This document shows, piece by piece, positions 17,182 to 26,761 of a stretch of DNA of 64,000 nucleotides (the first letter of the stretch is position 1; each line of letters begins with the position of its first letter). The stretch spans positions 62,001-126,000 of the forward strand of contig JADJVG010000004.1 of NCBI GenBank assembly GCA_016716675.1. The letters are read 5' to 3'. The stretch comes from Hyphomicrobium sp. Lineage in GTDB: Bacteria > Pseudomonadota > Alphaproteobacteria > Rhizobiales > Hyphomicrobiaceae. A program made the position numbers and the translations under genes. Under the pieces are notes generated by a model. The model saw nothing but the letters and a program-made list of their open reading frames with translations. It made no database searches and was not told the DNA's origin.

Positions 17182-18220
17182 GAGACGACCCGCTGACGCC
17201 GGTCCGACATGGCGTTGGCGAGCTTGATGGCCTCGATCAGGCTGCACGGGGAGGCGGTGCCTTGCGCGGCAATGCCGAAGGCCGTGCCGTGATCGGGCGA
17301 CGTGCGCACGAACGGTAGGCCGAGCGTGACGTTGACGCCGTCGTCGAAGGCCAGCGTCTTGATCGGGATCAGCGCCTGATCGTGATACATGCAGATCGCC
17401 GCGTCATACGTTGCCCGTGCGGCGGCATGAAACATTGTGTCGGCCGGAAGCGGCCCGGTCAGCGTCACGCCCTCACTGCGCAACTGCGCCAGCACGGGAG
17501 CAATCACGTCGCGATCCTCGCTGCCGATGCTGCCGTCTTCGCCGGCGTGCGGATTAAGCCCAGCCACAGCAATCCGCGGATGCGCGATGCCGAAGTCGCG
17601 GCGCAGCGCCTCGGCAGTGATGCGAACCGTTGAGGCGATCAGCCTCGCGTAACCAGCCGGGGCACCTCGGTCAATGCAACGTGGATGGTCAGCGGTACAA
17701 CTTTGAGATCGGCGCCAGCGAGCATCATCACCGGTTGATAGGGCCCCGGCGGCCAGTGTTCGCCGGCAAGCGCCGCCAGGAATTCAGTGTGGCCTGGATA
17801 TTTGAACCCAGCTTCGTAGAGAATGGATTTGGCGATTGGATTGGTGACGACGGCGCGCGCCGCGCCGCGCTGAACGTCAACGACGGCGCGTGTGATGGCG
17901 CCGACGACTGCCGGTCCGTTCGCCGACGACGGCTGACCCGCAATGGCCGGTACAACAAGCGGAATATCGATAATCGGCAGGGCAGACGCAAACAGCGCCA
18001 CCGCTTGCTGCGGATCATCAATGACGGTCATGGGAACGGCGAAGCCAAGCGCCTCAGCACGCAGACGCAATGCTTCAGTGCTGCCGTAAAAACAAAATGG
18101 TGCGAGCCGCTCGGGCGTCCGCGCCAGCCAGGCCTTGAGCGCGATTTCCGGCCCTATGCCTGCCGGGTCGCCCATCGTCAGAGCCAGCGGCAGCACGCCC
18201 GTTGAGCCGGCCTGCGTCAT
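17178..18220 (-). pseudogene. pdxA: 4-hydroxythreonine-4-phosphate dehydrogenase, frameshifted
   Basis: PdxA oxidises 4-phosphohydroxy-L-threonine in pyridoxal phosphate synthesis. The N-terminal part starts at 18220 with LALTMGDPAGIGPEIALKAW and contains the metal-site region YPGHTEFLAAL, but stops at 17639 after VPRLVTRG. The C-terminal part continues in another frame: RIAVAGLNPHAGEDGSIGSED, then AICMYHDQALIPIKTLAFDDG and GVNVTLGLPFVRTSPDHGTA. Adding one G at 17642 (GG read as G) joins them through GLIASTVRIT into a normal frame of about 347 residues. The order surA-pdxA-rsmA with ATGA overlap to rsmA is conserved in this order, so an intact gene is expected. Confidence 0.9.
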
Positions 18221-18222
18221 GA

Positions 18223-19473
18223 TCAGCGGTACTCGATGAGCGCGTCCTGGCGCAAATCCTTGAGATGACGCTTGGCGAGGATCTCGAACTCTTTCTGCTT
18301 CAGTTCGCCTTCCGCCTGCGTGCGCTGCTGTTCCTCAGCCTTGATGACGTTGCGACCGCATACGATCCACAACTCGACATTGCCTTCGCCAACGCTCGGC
18401 GGCAGCATCTCGGCATCGCGCGCGTTGAGTAGCAAGGTCCGCGTCGGCTCCTGGAATGCCGACGGCCGGCGCTTGCCGAGTTCTTCGAACTTCACGCCCG
18501 CAACGCCGGTCGCAATGCTGCCGGAGGTTTTGCAATCGGTGAATTTCGCGCGAATTTTCTCGGCTTCCTGCATGCGCTGCGCGATTGTGCTGGTTTCCAT
18601 CTTGGCTGGCAGCACCAGGCGGATGCGCTGCACCTGCAGCTCGACTTGATCCTGCGCGTCCGTCGTCGCGTTGGCGACGAGTTTATCGACATCCCTCGAC
18701 GCAATCGCGATCTGCGCACCAAAGCGGCGGCGGATCACATCATTCCACGACAGCGTCGAGCGGATGCGGTTCTTCATCGCTTCCAGTCCGCCGCCGATCT
18801 GCTGCAAAAACTCCGCTTGCGTCATCTTGTTTCGTTCGGCAATGCCTGAAAGCACGCGATTGACTTCGTCGTCGCTGACCGTGACGCCCAGACGCTTGGC
18901 TTCCTGCAGTTTGAGCTTTTCTTCGATCAATTCTTCCAGCGCGGCTTTCTTCATGCCGGGCAGCACTGCGGAGCGTGCGCTGTCCAAAGCCTCTTTCTGA
19001 AGCGTCATACCGAACTGTTTTTTGCGCGCTTCAAAAATGGCAATGACTTCGTCTTTGCTCTTGCCCTCGTTGGCCTTGATGGTGTCGGCAAGAATGGCTT
19101 TGAGGCGTTCCGTGGTCTTGGGGTTCTTGACTATCGCCTTGAAGTTTTCTTGAGCCTTCTTCTGCAGTCCGCCGCCACTCAGCATGGCCGAGCGCTGTTG
19201 AATTTCAAATCCGGTGATCGGCTCGTCGTTGACGAGTGCCACGATCGAAAGCTCTGATGAATTGCTCGAGCGTTCCGACTTCGAGTCGGCCTTAGCGGCG
19301 GTCTTCGTGTTGCCAGCGAGAATGATGCCGCCGCGGATTACCGGCCCGGCCTGAGCCAATCCGCCAGCCCCGGCAGCAGATACCAACACCGGGTCGGCAA
19401 GCGCCATCGAGCTGAGAGCGGCCAGTGAGATGACCGAGGTCGTGGCGGCCACCAGCCGCGACCGTAATGACAT
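18223..19473 (-). CDS. surA: Periplasmic chaperone SurA-like (SurA N-terminal domain protein)
   Basis: Exported chaperone for outer-membrane protein folding, 416 residues. ATG 19473 gives a clear signal peptide: MSLRSRLVAATTSVISLAA with likely cleavage after SMALA. The SurA N-terminal domain includes SIVALVNDEPITGFEIQQR and LIEEKLKLQEAKRLGVTVSDD. The C-terminal half is a degenerate parvulin-like region (QVELQVQRIRLVLP), so isomerase activity is doubtful. In-frame starts at 19500 and 19605 would bury the signal peptide. It lies 2 bases before pdxA and 193 bases after lptD, the standard order. Confidence 0.9.
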   Translation of the reverse strand: MSLRSRLVAATTSVISLAALSSMALADPVLVSAAGAGGLAQAGPVIRGGIILAGNTKTAAKADSKSERSSNSSELSIVALVNDEPITGFEIQQRSAMLSGGGLQKKAQENFKAIVKNPKTTERLKAILADTIKANEGKSKDEVIAIFEARKKQFGMTLQKEALDSARSAVLPGMKKAALEELIEEKLKLQEAKRLGVTVSDDEVNRVLSGIAERNKMTQAEFLQQIGGGLEAMKNRIRSTLSWNDVIRRRFGAQIAIASRDVDKLVANATTDAQDQVELQVQRIRLVLPAKMETSTIAQRMQEAEKIRAKFTDCKTSGSIATGVAGVKFEELGKRRPSAFQEPTRTLLLNARDAEMLPPSVGEGNVELWIVCGRNVIKAEEQQRTQAEGELKQKEFEILAKRHLKDLRQDALIEYR

Positions 19474-19666
19474 GTTGAACTCGGACCGGTTGAGGGTCAT
19501 GGCGCAAGGCATCCAGATTGTGATTCGACCAATGCTCGAGATTAGCCGAAGCAGGCTGATCGGGGCCCGGTTATCCACACGAACCGTGGCCAAAAAATGA
19601 GCCATCCCGCGCTAGTTTTGTGCCGCTAACCATACCGGCAGCCTTCGCACCGCTAACCGGTGCATT

Positions 19667-22086
19667 TTAGTCGGTGCGCTGCTCGCCGCCGAAGGCGAAG
19701 TCGAGCGCGTCAGACTTATAGGCGAACTGGCCGAGATGCTTGAGTTCGAAGCGCAGCATGAGCGTGCGATCATCGTCGATCGTGGCGCTCTGATAGTACA
19801 GCTCCTGATAGGTCGCAGTCAGCACGAAGCACTCGTCGGCGTATTTCAGCTGGATCGAATCCTGCCGCAGCTCGGACGAGTCGATGTCATAGCGGAAGCC
19901 CGCGCCGATGCTCCAATTGTCGGTCAGGCGCAGCATGGCGGACGCCAGAATGTCCTGCTGCTCGGTCGAGCCGGCGACAAGCGGATCGCCCGCTGTATAG
20001 GCGTAACTGGCGCTGGCGAGCAGGGGGCCATAGAATACCTGCGCGCCCAAGTCTTCGCGCTTCAGGCTGAGGTCGTCTTCATCGAAGCGCGATTGCGCGA
20101 TGAGGCGGAAGCTATCGGTCGGCGCGATGTAGGCACCCAGCACGTAGTCCGAGCGATCCGTCTGAAGACCACTGGCTGGATTGTAAATCGGGTCGCCTTC
20201 CGTATCTAGGCCTGGATTGGCGTAAACGTTGTCGCCCGAGAGATGGAAGCTCTGACCGGCGAGGAAGCGGGCATAGCCGCCGCCGTTGCTCTGGAACGTG
20301 TACTGCAGGCCGACGTTGGCGCGCGTTCCCATTTCCGTGCGGTCGTAGCCCGAGAACTTGGTGACTTCGAACAGGTTGGTGTCATCGAACACGAGGCTGC
20401 GCGCATCTTCATCCGGCAGTCTGCGCTGTGTGACGCTCGCCTGACGCGCAACGATTTGCCCGATCGGCTCGATGATGTGGCTGGCGTCAGGACCATTGGC
20501 AATCCAGGGGTAGGCAACGGTCACGCCGCCCGCTGCAACGCCGCGGGCGGTGGTATCCGAGCCAATGGCATCCGCGGACGTGACTAAACCTGTGACCGGA
20601 TCGACGTCCACCGATTCCGGATCCGTGAAATTATCGAATTGGTAGATATCACCACGTAGATTAGCGAACGGCGTGTAGGTGATGCCGGCCGCGTCGGTCA
20701 GACGGCGGCGCCATTTCAGTTCGGTCGTCAGGCGATTGACATTCTGGTCGGACGAACGCTCGACAACGCCCAAATCATCGAGCGAGCCATCGCGGCGCGT
20801 GAAGCTGAGGAAGTTTGTATCCCACTTCAATTCACCACCCAGCACGGGGTCGGCGAAGACGTAGTTATAGTCGATGATCGGGTGCGTGTAGCTTTCCGTT
20901 TCGTTGGTGTCTTCAAGCAACAACCCACCAAAGTGATATAGGCGGGCCGAGAAATAGTTGCGGTCAGATTGGCCAACGAGGAACACCTGATTGACGCGAT
21001 CGGTCAGCAGGATGTTGTCGAGCTTATAGAAGCGACGGAACTCGTCGTCGCTTTCAAGCGTGATGTCCCAGCCGAATTTCCACCAGCTCGACAGCGAGAA
21101 TAAACCGCGTGACTCAAGACTGCCGCGCCAGCCGTCTCTCGATTCCCGCGCAGCTTCTCGATCAGCCAAAGTTGGATTTTTGGAGGAAGCATCGGGCAGA
21201 GGCAGATCCGAAGCATCCTGGTCGATGGCCGACACCTTCACGGTGTACTGACCGTTGTCCAACCGATGCCGCCATTCACCCTGCCACAGCACGCCCTGTT
21301 CCGACATGTAGAGCGGGTTGAAGGTGAAATCGTAGCTCGGGTCGAGCGCGAAATAGTACGGGATGCCGGTGATGGTGCCGAGGTTGCTCGACTGGCCGAA
21401 CTCAGGCGTCAGGAAACCCGACTTCCGCTTCACCGACGGATCGGCGTGCTGGAAATACGGAAGATACAACACAGGCTGGCCGAAAATTTCGAAGTAGGCG
21501 TCTTGGTAGGTGATGGTCGCCGCTTCGGTATCGTGGATCACGCGCGCGGCGCTCAAGCACCACAGTGGTGGCGTGCCGCCATCGCTTTTGCAAGGCGTGA
21601 AGCGGCCATTCTGGAATTCGGTGACATTGCCGTCGCGCCGCGTGGCGCGGTCGGCGGTGATGCGCGTCTCGTCTTTCGTGACGACGGACAGCGACTGCAC
21701 GAACCCATCGCGGAAGTCATCGGTGATGTCAGGATGTAATCGTTGTAGAAAATCTCAACGTTGCCGCGCGCGATCACGCGATTGCCGGCGGTGTCGTACA
21801 CGAGCTGATAGCCCTGCACGTTCATCGGCTTGGAGCCATCGAGCTTTTTGTTGATGTTGCCGAACATACCGCCCGGCGTCTTAGCGAACGACGAACTCGT
21901 TCCCGAAGGCGTTGTTTTCTGAATGCTCGGATCTTGTGCGAGGACCGGAGTGGAGAAGACGCTGACAGACAGCACGCAGACAAGCGCGCACACGACCGCG
22001 AAAGCCGCCCGCTTCATCGTCTGATGAAGGGACGTCTCGCGTGACGTTCCGCAACCCTCTTGCGGTGTCCGCGTCTGACGCATCAC
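19667..22086 (-). pseudogene. lptD: LPS-assembly protein LptD, with internal deletion and frameshift
   Basis: Outer-membrane barrel that inserts lipopolysaccharide together with LptE. The 5' part (from 22086) has a signal peptide (KRAAFAVVCALVCVLSVSVF, cleaved near VLA) and the start of the OstA-like periplasmic domain, GYQLVYDTAGNRVIARGNVE. After FYNDYILT the frame is lost. A second frame begins ITDDFRDGFVQSLSV and runs as a full barrel domain to 19667 (PPLWCLSAARVIHD, YLPYFQHADP). Family relatives have roughly 35 more residues at this join, so about 105-110 bases look missing near 21728-21733. GTG 22086 follows AGGAGGACGGCTGA inside the end of lptG. Confidence 0.9.
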
Positions 22087-23181
22087 TCAGCCGTCCTCCT
22101 GGTGCAACAGCACCGTCGAACAAATAACGAGAAGCAAGACCACCGGTAACCAAACCGCAGCCCAGGCGGGCGTCAGTCCAGCAACACCGAATTGCCGTGA
22201 GATTTCAGAGATCAAGAAAAAACCAAAGCCCCCAGCCATGCCCGTCGCGACCATAGTCTGGATGCCGCCGGAGCGGAATGACCGCAATGACACAGTTGCC
22301 GCCAAAAGGACCATCGCCACGCACAACAGCGGCCTCGTCCATAGCAGCTCGTACTGAACTTTCAATTTCTCGGCTGAAAGTTTCGCCTTTTCAGTCACTT
22401 CGATGAGCCCAGGCAAATCCCAGAACGAAACCGAAAACGCTGTTCCAAGGGCATCCTGAACGCGGTCCGGCGTCAGGTACGTCGATACAAGGTAGGAATC
22501 GAATTTTTCCGGCTCCTGACCAAGACGCGAAACCCAAGCATTCTGCAACTGCCAGTAGCCCTCGCGCAGGTCGGCGGACGCCGCATCGATGCGCTCCGTG
22601 AAATGCCCTTTGGGGTCATAAGCAAAAACCATGACTCCCGTCAGGGTTAAGCCTCGGTTTGAGGCGGCGGCCGCCCCGATGACCGATTCGCCATCCTGAC
22701 CGTCCTGCCGGAGCCACGAACCGCCGCCTTGGGCTTTCAGCAGATTGGCATCCTGCCCGAAGGCGCGCGCAAATTTTTTCTCGGCATTCGCACGCCCCGC
22801 CGCCGCCAACGGATTGAAAACCAGCATACCGCCAAGGCCGATGAGAAACGCCACCAGCATTCCCGGCCAGAGGAATTGCCAAACAGACATACCGCCAGCC
22901 CGCATCACTGCCAGCTCGCTCTTGCGATTGAGATTGAGGAGGGCGCCGATGCTTCCGACAAGCACCGCGAAGCCGAACAGGAACTCGGTGTAGGCGGGAA
23001 GCCGCATCAAGGCGATGACGACAAGGCTTGAAACTGGAACGGAGCCGCGTTTACCGGCGACGCGCAGCAGTTCCAGAATGTCGATCATGAAGATCAGCAG
23101 CGAACAGATTGCCAGCGTCGCGATGATGCCGACGAGGAAGCGTTGGCCAATGTAGCGTGTCAGTGTCCAATTGCGCATCAT
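22087..23181 (-). CDS. lptG: LPS export permease LptG
   Basis: Inner-membrane subunit of the LptB2FG transporter that extracts lipopolysaccharide toward LptC/A/D. The protein has 364 residues with membrane helices at both ends. It contains TLTRYIGQRFLVGIIATLAI, the coupling region LPAYTEFLFGFAVLVGSIGAL, NRKSELAVMRAGGMS and a periplasmic jellyroll between about residues 130 and 265. It overlaps the lptF stop by 4 bases (ATGA) and its end overlaps the lptD ribosome binding site, so the three are one operon. ATG 23181 and ATG 23178 are adjacent candidates. Confidence 0.96.
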   Translation of the reverse strand: MMRNWTLTRYIGQRFLVGIIATLAICSLLIFMIDILELLRVAGKRGSVPVSSLVVIALMRLPAYTEFLFGFAVLVGSIGALLNLNRKSELAVMRAGGMSVWQFLWPGMLVAFLIGLGGMLVFNPLAAAGRANAEKKFARAFGQDANLLKAQGGGSWLRQDGQDGESVIGAAAASNRGLTLTGVMVFAYDPKGHFTERIDAASADLREGYWQLQNAWVSRLGQEPEKFDSYLVSTYLTPDRVQDALGTAFSVSFWDLPGLIEVTEKAKLSAEKLKVQYELLWTRPLLCVAMVLLAATVSLRSFRSGGIQTMVATGMAGGFGFFLISEISRQFGVAGLTPAWAAVWLPVVLLLVICSTVLLHQEDG

Positions 23182-24374
23182 GTGGGACGCGCTCCCGGAG
23201 GCTGACGCTTCACGAGGCCAACAACGCGGCGGGCGAGGGGTGCCAGCGCCTCGACAATCTTATCGATGGTTGCCAATCCGCTGCGCTGGCGGTCGCCGCC
23301 CTTGATGACGGCAAGCGCAAGGGCCATCGCGGCGATGGGCAAGAGATACAGCGCCGGCACAAAAACGGCGCTCGCGGTCACCAGATTGTTGAGCGCGAGA
23401 CCGCCAAGACGGACGCCGGCGGCAAGCAGAAATGCAAGTACGAGGCTTTCCATGCGGCTCGATCGCGTTGATCGCGCTTGGCCGACAAAAGCCACGATAA
23501 TCAGGGCAAAAGTGATCGGATAAAGCAGGCTCGCGAAGCGCTCATGGAACTCAGAGCGGAACTGCCCGGACTGCACCATACAGATCTTGCAATCGGGGTC
23601 GGGTGAAATCAGCTCGCTCAGGTAGCGCTCGCGCGGCTTGAACTCGCCGGCGTCTTCGCCTTGCGGTTCAAATTGATCGAGATCGACGGCGTAGGTATCA
23701 AAGGCAATGATTTGCGGCGGCTCTTTCGGATCGGTGCGGCGGATGATGTGGCCGGTGTTCATCACCAGATACGCCGTCGGGTCCTGCTTCACGATCACGC
23801 CGCGTTCCGCGAGATAGCTCTGCGCCTGATCTTTGGCGCGCGTATCGTGCATCATCAGGCCGATCAGCTCGCCGTTCAAGGCGCGCTCACGGATGTGAAA
23901 CGTCAGGCCGGTTTCGGGGCTCGAAAAACGTCCCGGCTGGATGACCTGCGTGAGCAGATCGGTGCGCATTTTGACGACGTACTCCTTGAGCTGCCGGAAG
24001 CTCCAGGGTTGCGCCAGTTGCGTGATGATCGCCAAGCCGATCGTGACGAACACCGCGAGCAGAAGCAACGGCCGCGCCGCTGTCCAAACCGTTGATCCGG
24101 CCGCCGTCAGCACGATCAATTCACTGTCGCTGTTGAGGCGGTTAAGCGTGTGCAACGCTGCAATGAGAAACGAAATCGGGGCAATGATCGCCATGAGGTT
24201 CGGCAAGGCGAGGGTGGTCATCGCGATCAGCGTGAACGTGTCCTGACCCTGGGTGGTCACGACGTCCAGCTGACGCAGCGCCAGCGCGATCCAAACGACC
24301 GAGCACAAGGAAAACAGGATCAGCAGAAACGCTGCCGCCGTCTGCCGGAACACATATCGCGCGAAAATGCCCAT
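23178..24374 (-). CDS. lptF: LPS export permease LptF
   Basis: Second permease subunit of the LptB2FG exporter. About 398 residues: MGIFARYVFRQTAAAFLLIL, then LPNLMAIIAPISFLIAALHTLNR truncated here to its core, NSDSELIVLTAAG and a periplasmic jellyroll (about 120-270). The final membrane helices are FALIIVAFVGQARSTRSSRM and following. ATG 24374 is preferred because the family N-terminus begins there; an in-frame GTG at 24386 adds four residues. It is the first gene of the lptF-lptG-lptD-surA-pdxA-rsmA operon and is divergent from pepA. Confidence 0.95.
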   Translation of the reverse strand: MGIFARYVFRQTAAAFLLILFSLCSVVWIALALRQLDVVTTQGQDTFTLIAMTTLALPNLMAIIAPISFLIAALHTLNRLNSDSELIVLTAAGSTVWTAARPLLLLAVFVTIGLAIITQLAQPWSFRQLKEYVVKMRTDLLTQVIQPGRFSSPETGLTFHIRERALNGELIGLMMHDTRAKDQAQSYLAERGVIVKQDPTAYLVMNTGHIIRRTDPKEPPQIIAFDTYAVDLDQFEPQGEDAGEFKPRERYLSELISPDPDCKICMVQSGQFRSEFHERFASLLYPITFALIIVAFVGQARSTRSSRMESLVLAFLLAAGVRLGGLALNNLVTASAVFVPALYLLPIAAMALALAVIKGGDRQRSGLATIDKIVEALAPLARRVVGLVKRQPPGARPT

Positions 24375-24834
24375 GCGACCGGCCACACCACCCCAGCAAA
24401 CCCTAATTCCGCCCGGACAGCTTGCTGCCCGGCTCGCGGCGCCCCCGCGCCTGTCAATCGCCGTCCCATACCACGGTGGCGGAATTTCGGCTTATCTGAG
24501 AGGCTTAGGGCCACAAAGCCCGCGAATTCAAGCGCCAAGCGCGCGCCATCCCCAGGGGCAGCAAGGGCCAACGCCTATTTCAGGCCGCATCGCCGCGTCC
24601 CCGGCACAAATATGGGCTGATATCTGCGTCCAAATCCTAGCCCCAAATCCTGAGCAATGTGATCGCGCGTGACTTGCTTGAGGAAATCAGTCGACTAAGG
24701 TGTCGCCATCAACGTCCCAACCGAGCGCGCCCGGTTAAGGCTCCTCCCGAGTCCTGGCTTCATGGTCGTCGATGCGGAACGATGTCCGCACGATGCCTCA
24801 ACCGCGCGCCCCGCATGACCGGAGAAACGCCACG
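24375..24834. other. Divergent promoter region between lptF and pepA
   Basis: A 460-base interval between two divergent genes. It must hold the promoter for the LPS-export operon (minus) and for pepA (plus). Open frames crossing it are not convincing. No clear sigma-70-type boxes or operator dyads could be assigned by eye. Confidence 0.45.
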
Positions 24835-26364
24835 ATGTCTGACCGCCTTGATATTTCTTTCGTGACCCTTGCCACCGACCCCGAAGCGGCAGCCGTCGTG
24901 TTTGCCGGCGAAGGCGTTGAACTGGGCAGCAAGGCACGGGACTTCGACAGCAAATCGGCAGGCGCGATCTCCAAGGCGGCGGCCGCCGCTGACTACAAAG
25001 GCAAGCTGAAATCGACCCTCGAAATCTTGGCGCCCGCCAAAATTGGCATCGACCGTTTGATCGTTGCCGGCACGGGCAAGGGCAGCACGCTCTCTGAACT
25101 GCAGTTGATCGAACTCGGCGGCGCCGTCGTTGCTGCCATTCAAGCGCGCAAAGGTTCAACGGCCAGCATCATCGTCGACATCGACGGCACCGAAGATCTG
25201 AAGCCCGAAGACATCGCGGCGACCATTGCCCAGGGCGCCTACCTGCGTCACTACAACTTTAAAAAGTATCAAACCAAGAAGTCCGCCGACGATGCCGCGT
25301 CCGAAAAGGACGGCCTCAAGAAGCTGGTCTTCCACGTCGCCCACCCTGACAAAGCCAAAGCCGCCTTCCAGCCGCTGAAGGCGGTCGCCAACGGCGTCAA
25401 CCTGGCGCGCGAACTGGTCAACGAGCCGCCGAATATTCTCGGCCCCGTCGAACTCGCGGAGAAAACAAAAACGCTCGAAAAGCTCGGCGTGAGCGTCGAA
25501 ATCCTCGATGTCAAAGACATGGAGAAGCTCGGCATGGGCTCGCTGCTGTGCGTCGGGCAGGGCAGTGTCCGCCCGTCGCGAATGGCCATCATGGTCTGGA
25601 ACGGCGCTAAGGGCAGCAAGAAGCAGAAGCCGATCTGCTTCGTCGGCAAGGGCGTCATCTTTGATACCGGCGGCATTTCGATCAAGCCAGCGGCCGGCAT
25701 GGAAGACATGAAGGGCGACATGGGCGGCGCTGCTGCCGTCGTCGGCGTCATGCACGCGCTCGCCGAACGCAAGGCCAACGTCAACGCCGTCGGTCTCATC
25801 GGTTGCGTTGAGAACATGCCGTCGGGCAGCGCCGTGCGCCCCGGCGATATCGTGACGTCGATGTCGGGCCAGACCATCGAGATCATCAACACCGACGCCG
25901 AAGGCCGCCTCGTGCTCGCCGACGTGCTGTGGTACGCGCAGGAGAAGTTCAAGCCGAAGCTGGTGATCAATCTGGCGACGCTGACCGGCGCCATCATGAT
26001 TGCGCTCGGCAAGGAGTTCGCCGGCATGTTCGCCAACGACGACAAGCTCGCCGAAGAATTGGCGGCGGCGTCGCGCGTGACGGGTGAGAAGGTATGGCGG
26101 ATGCCGCTCGACAAGGCCTTCGACAAGGCCATGGACTCGCGTTTCGCCGACATGAAAAACGCCGGCGGCCGCTGGGGCGGATCGTGCACGGCCGCAGCCT
26201 TCCTGCAGCGTTTCATCAAGGACACGCCGTGGTGCCATCTCGACGTCGCCGGCACGGCCATGGACGGCGCCAAGACCGACTTCAATACGAGCTGGGGCTC
26301 GGGCTGGGGTGTGCGCCTTCTCGACCGGTTCGTCGCCGACCATCACGAGAAAAACGAGAAATAA
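24835..26364 (+). CDS. pepA: Leucyl aminopeptidase (M17)
   Basis: Two-metal cytosolic aminopeptidase of 509 residues. The catalytic domain shows VGKGVIFDTGGISIKPAAGM, then MKGDMGGAAAVVG and the family signature NTDAEGRLVLADVLWYA, which supply the metal ligands and active-site residues. The N-terminal macro-like domain occupies about 1-180. ATG 24835 (MSDRLDISFVTL) follows CCGGAGAAACGCCACG; a 21-codon in-frame extension upstream is not conserved. Its position divergent from lptF is common in this order. Some PepA proteins also bind DNA; that is not shown here. Confidence 0.96.
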   Translation: MSDRLDISFVTLATDPEAAAVVFAGEGVELGSKARDFDSKSAGAISKAAAAADYKGKLKSTLEILAPAKIGIDRLIVAGTGKGSTLSELQLIELGGAVVAAIQARKGSTASIIVDIDGTEDLKPEDIAATIAQGAYLRHYNFKKYQTKKSADDAASEKDGLKKLVFHVAHPDKAKAAFQPLKAVANGVNLARELVNEPPNILGPVELAEKTKTLEKLGVSVEILDVKDMEKLGMGSLLCVGQGSVRPSRMAIMVWNGAKGSKKQKPICFVGKGVIFDTGGISIKPAAGMEDMKGDMGGAAAVVGVMHALAERKANVNAVGLIGCVENMPSGSAVRPGDIVTSMSGQTIEIINTDAEGRLVLADVLWYAQEKFKPKLVINLATLTGAIMIALGKEFAGMFANDDKLAEELAAASRVTGEKVWRMPLDKAFDKAMDSRFADMKNAGGRWGGSCTAAAFLQRFIKDTPWCHLDVAGTAMDGAKTDFNTSWGSGWGVRLLDRFVADHHEKNEK

Positions 26365-26404
26365 GTTGCAAGCGGCGCACTCCGGCGCCAGCCCAGACTC
26401 GTAG

Positions 26405-26495
26405 CGTCATCCCGGCGGAGGCCGGGATCCATCCAGGCCAGCTCATTGGGCAAGTGTGCCGGCTTGGACGGATGCCCGCCTTCGCGGGCAAGACG
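26405..26495. repeat. Palindromic intergenic repeat (REP/MITE-like)
   Basis: Two 31-base arms, 26405-26435 and 26465-26495, are inverted copies with about six mismatches around a 29-base centre. Each arm begins CGTC at its outer end and contains a G/C-rich minor hairpin (CCCGGCGGAGGCCGGG on the left, GCCCGCCTTCGCGGGC on the right). This form resembles the abundant intergenic palindromes of alphaproteobacteria. Only one copy is in the window, so repetition elsewhere is an expectation, not something seen. Confidence 0.6.
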
Positions 26496-26617
26496 ATGTT
26501 GGGGGTTAATCGAGAGCCCCCGTCGAGAAGACTTGGCGAGCTAAATGGTGGGTTTCCTTAACCGTTCGACAAGATTCGTTTCACGTTGAAACAACGGCCG
26601 TCCGCACACTTATTTTC

Positions 26618-26633
26618 CATAATATGTATTATG
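26618..26633. promoter_or_regulatory. AT-rich perfect palindrome, possible operator
   Basis: CATAATATGTATTATG is a perfect 16-base palindrome in a GC-rich genome. It lies between pepA and the 3' end of the exported protein gene at 26762, so no obvious start site is served by it. It may be a protein-binding site or chance. Confidence 0.25.
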
Positions 26634-26761
26634 CGAAATTGATGTTGGGGGGATGGGATGACAGCATTGCCCTGCGCACCGCTCATCCAAACGACTGGCG
26701 GCATAGCGCACCAATTCTATCACCCACTATATCTTGCAGCTACGCCGGGACGGCGCTCGCA

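Larger units (their letters stand above)
26365..26761. other. Intergenic stretch with two palindromes
   Basis: About 400 bases after pepA without a convincing gene. It contains the imperfect 31-base inverted repeat at 26405-26495 and an AT-rich 16-base palindrome at 26618-26633 (listed separately). The base composition around 26560-26640 is lower in GC than its surroundings. Confidence 0.5.

Noticed and set aside
25156..26346. A 396-codon minus-strand open frame opposite pepA
   Set aside because: Shadow frame produced by third-position GC bias; no motifs, and pepA on the other strand is complete.
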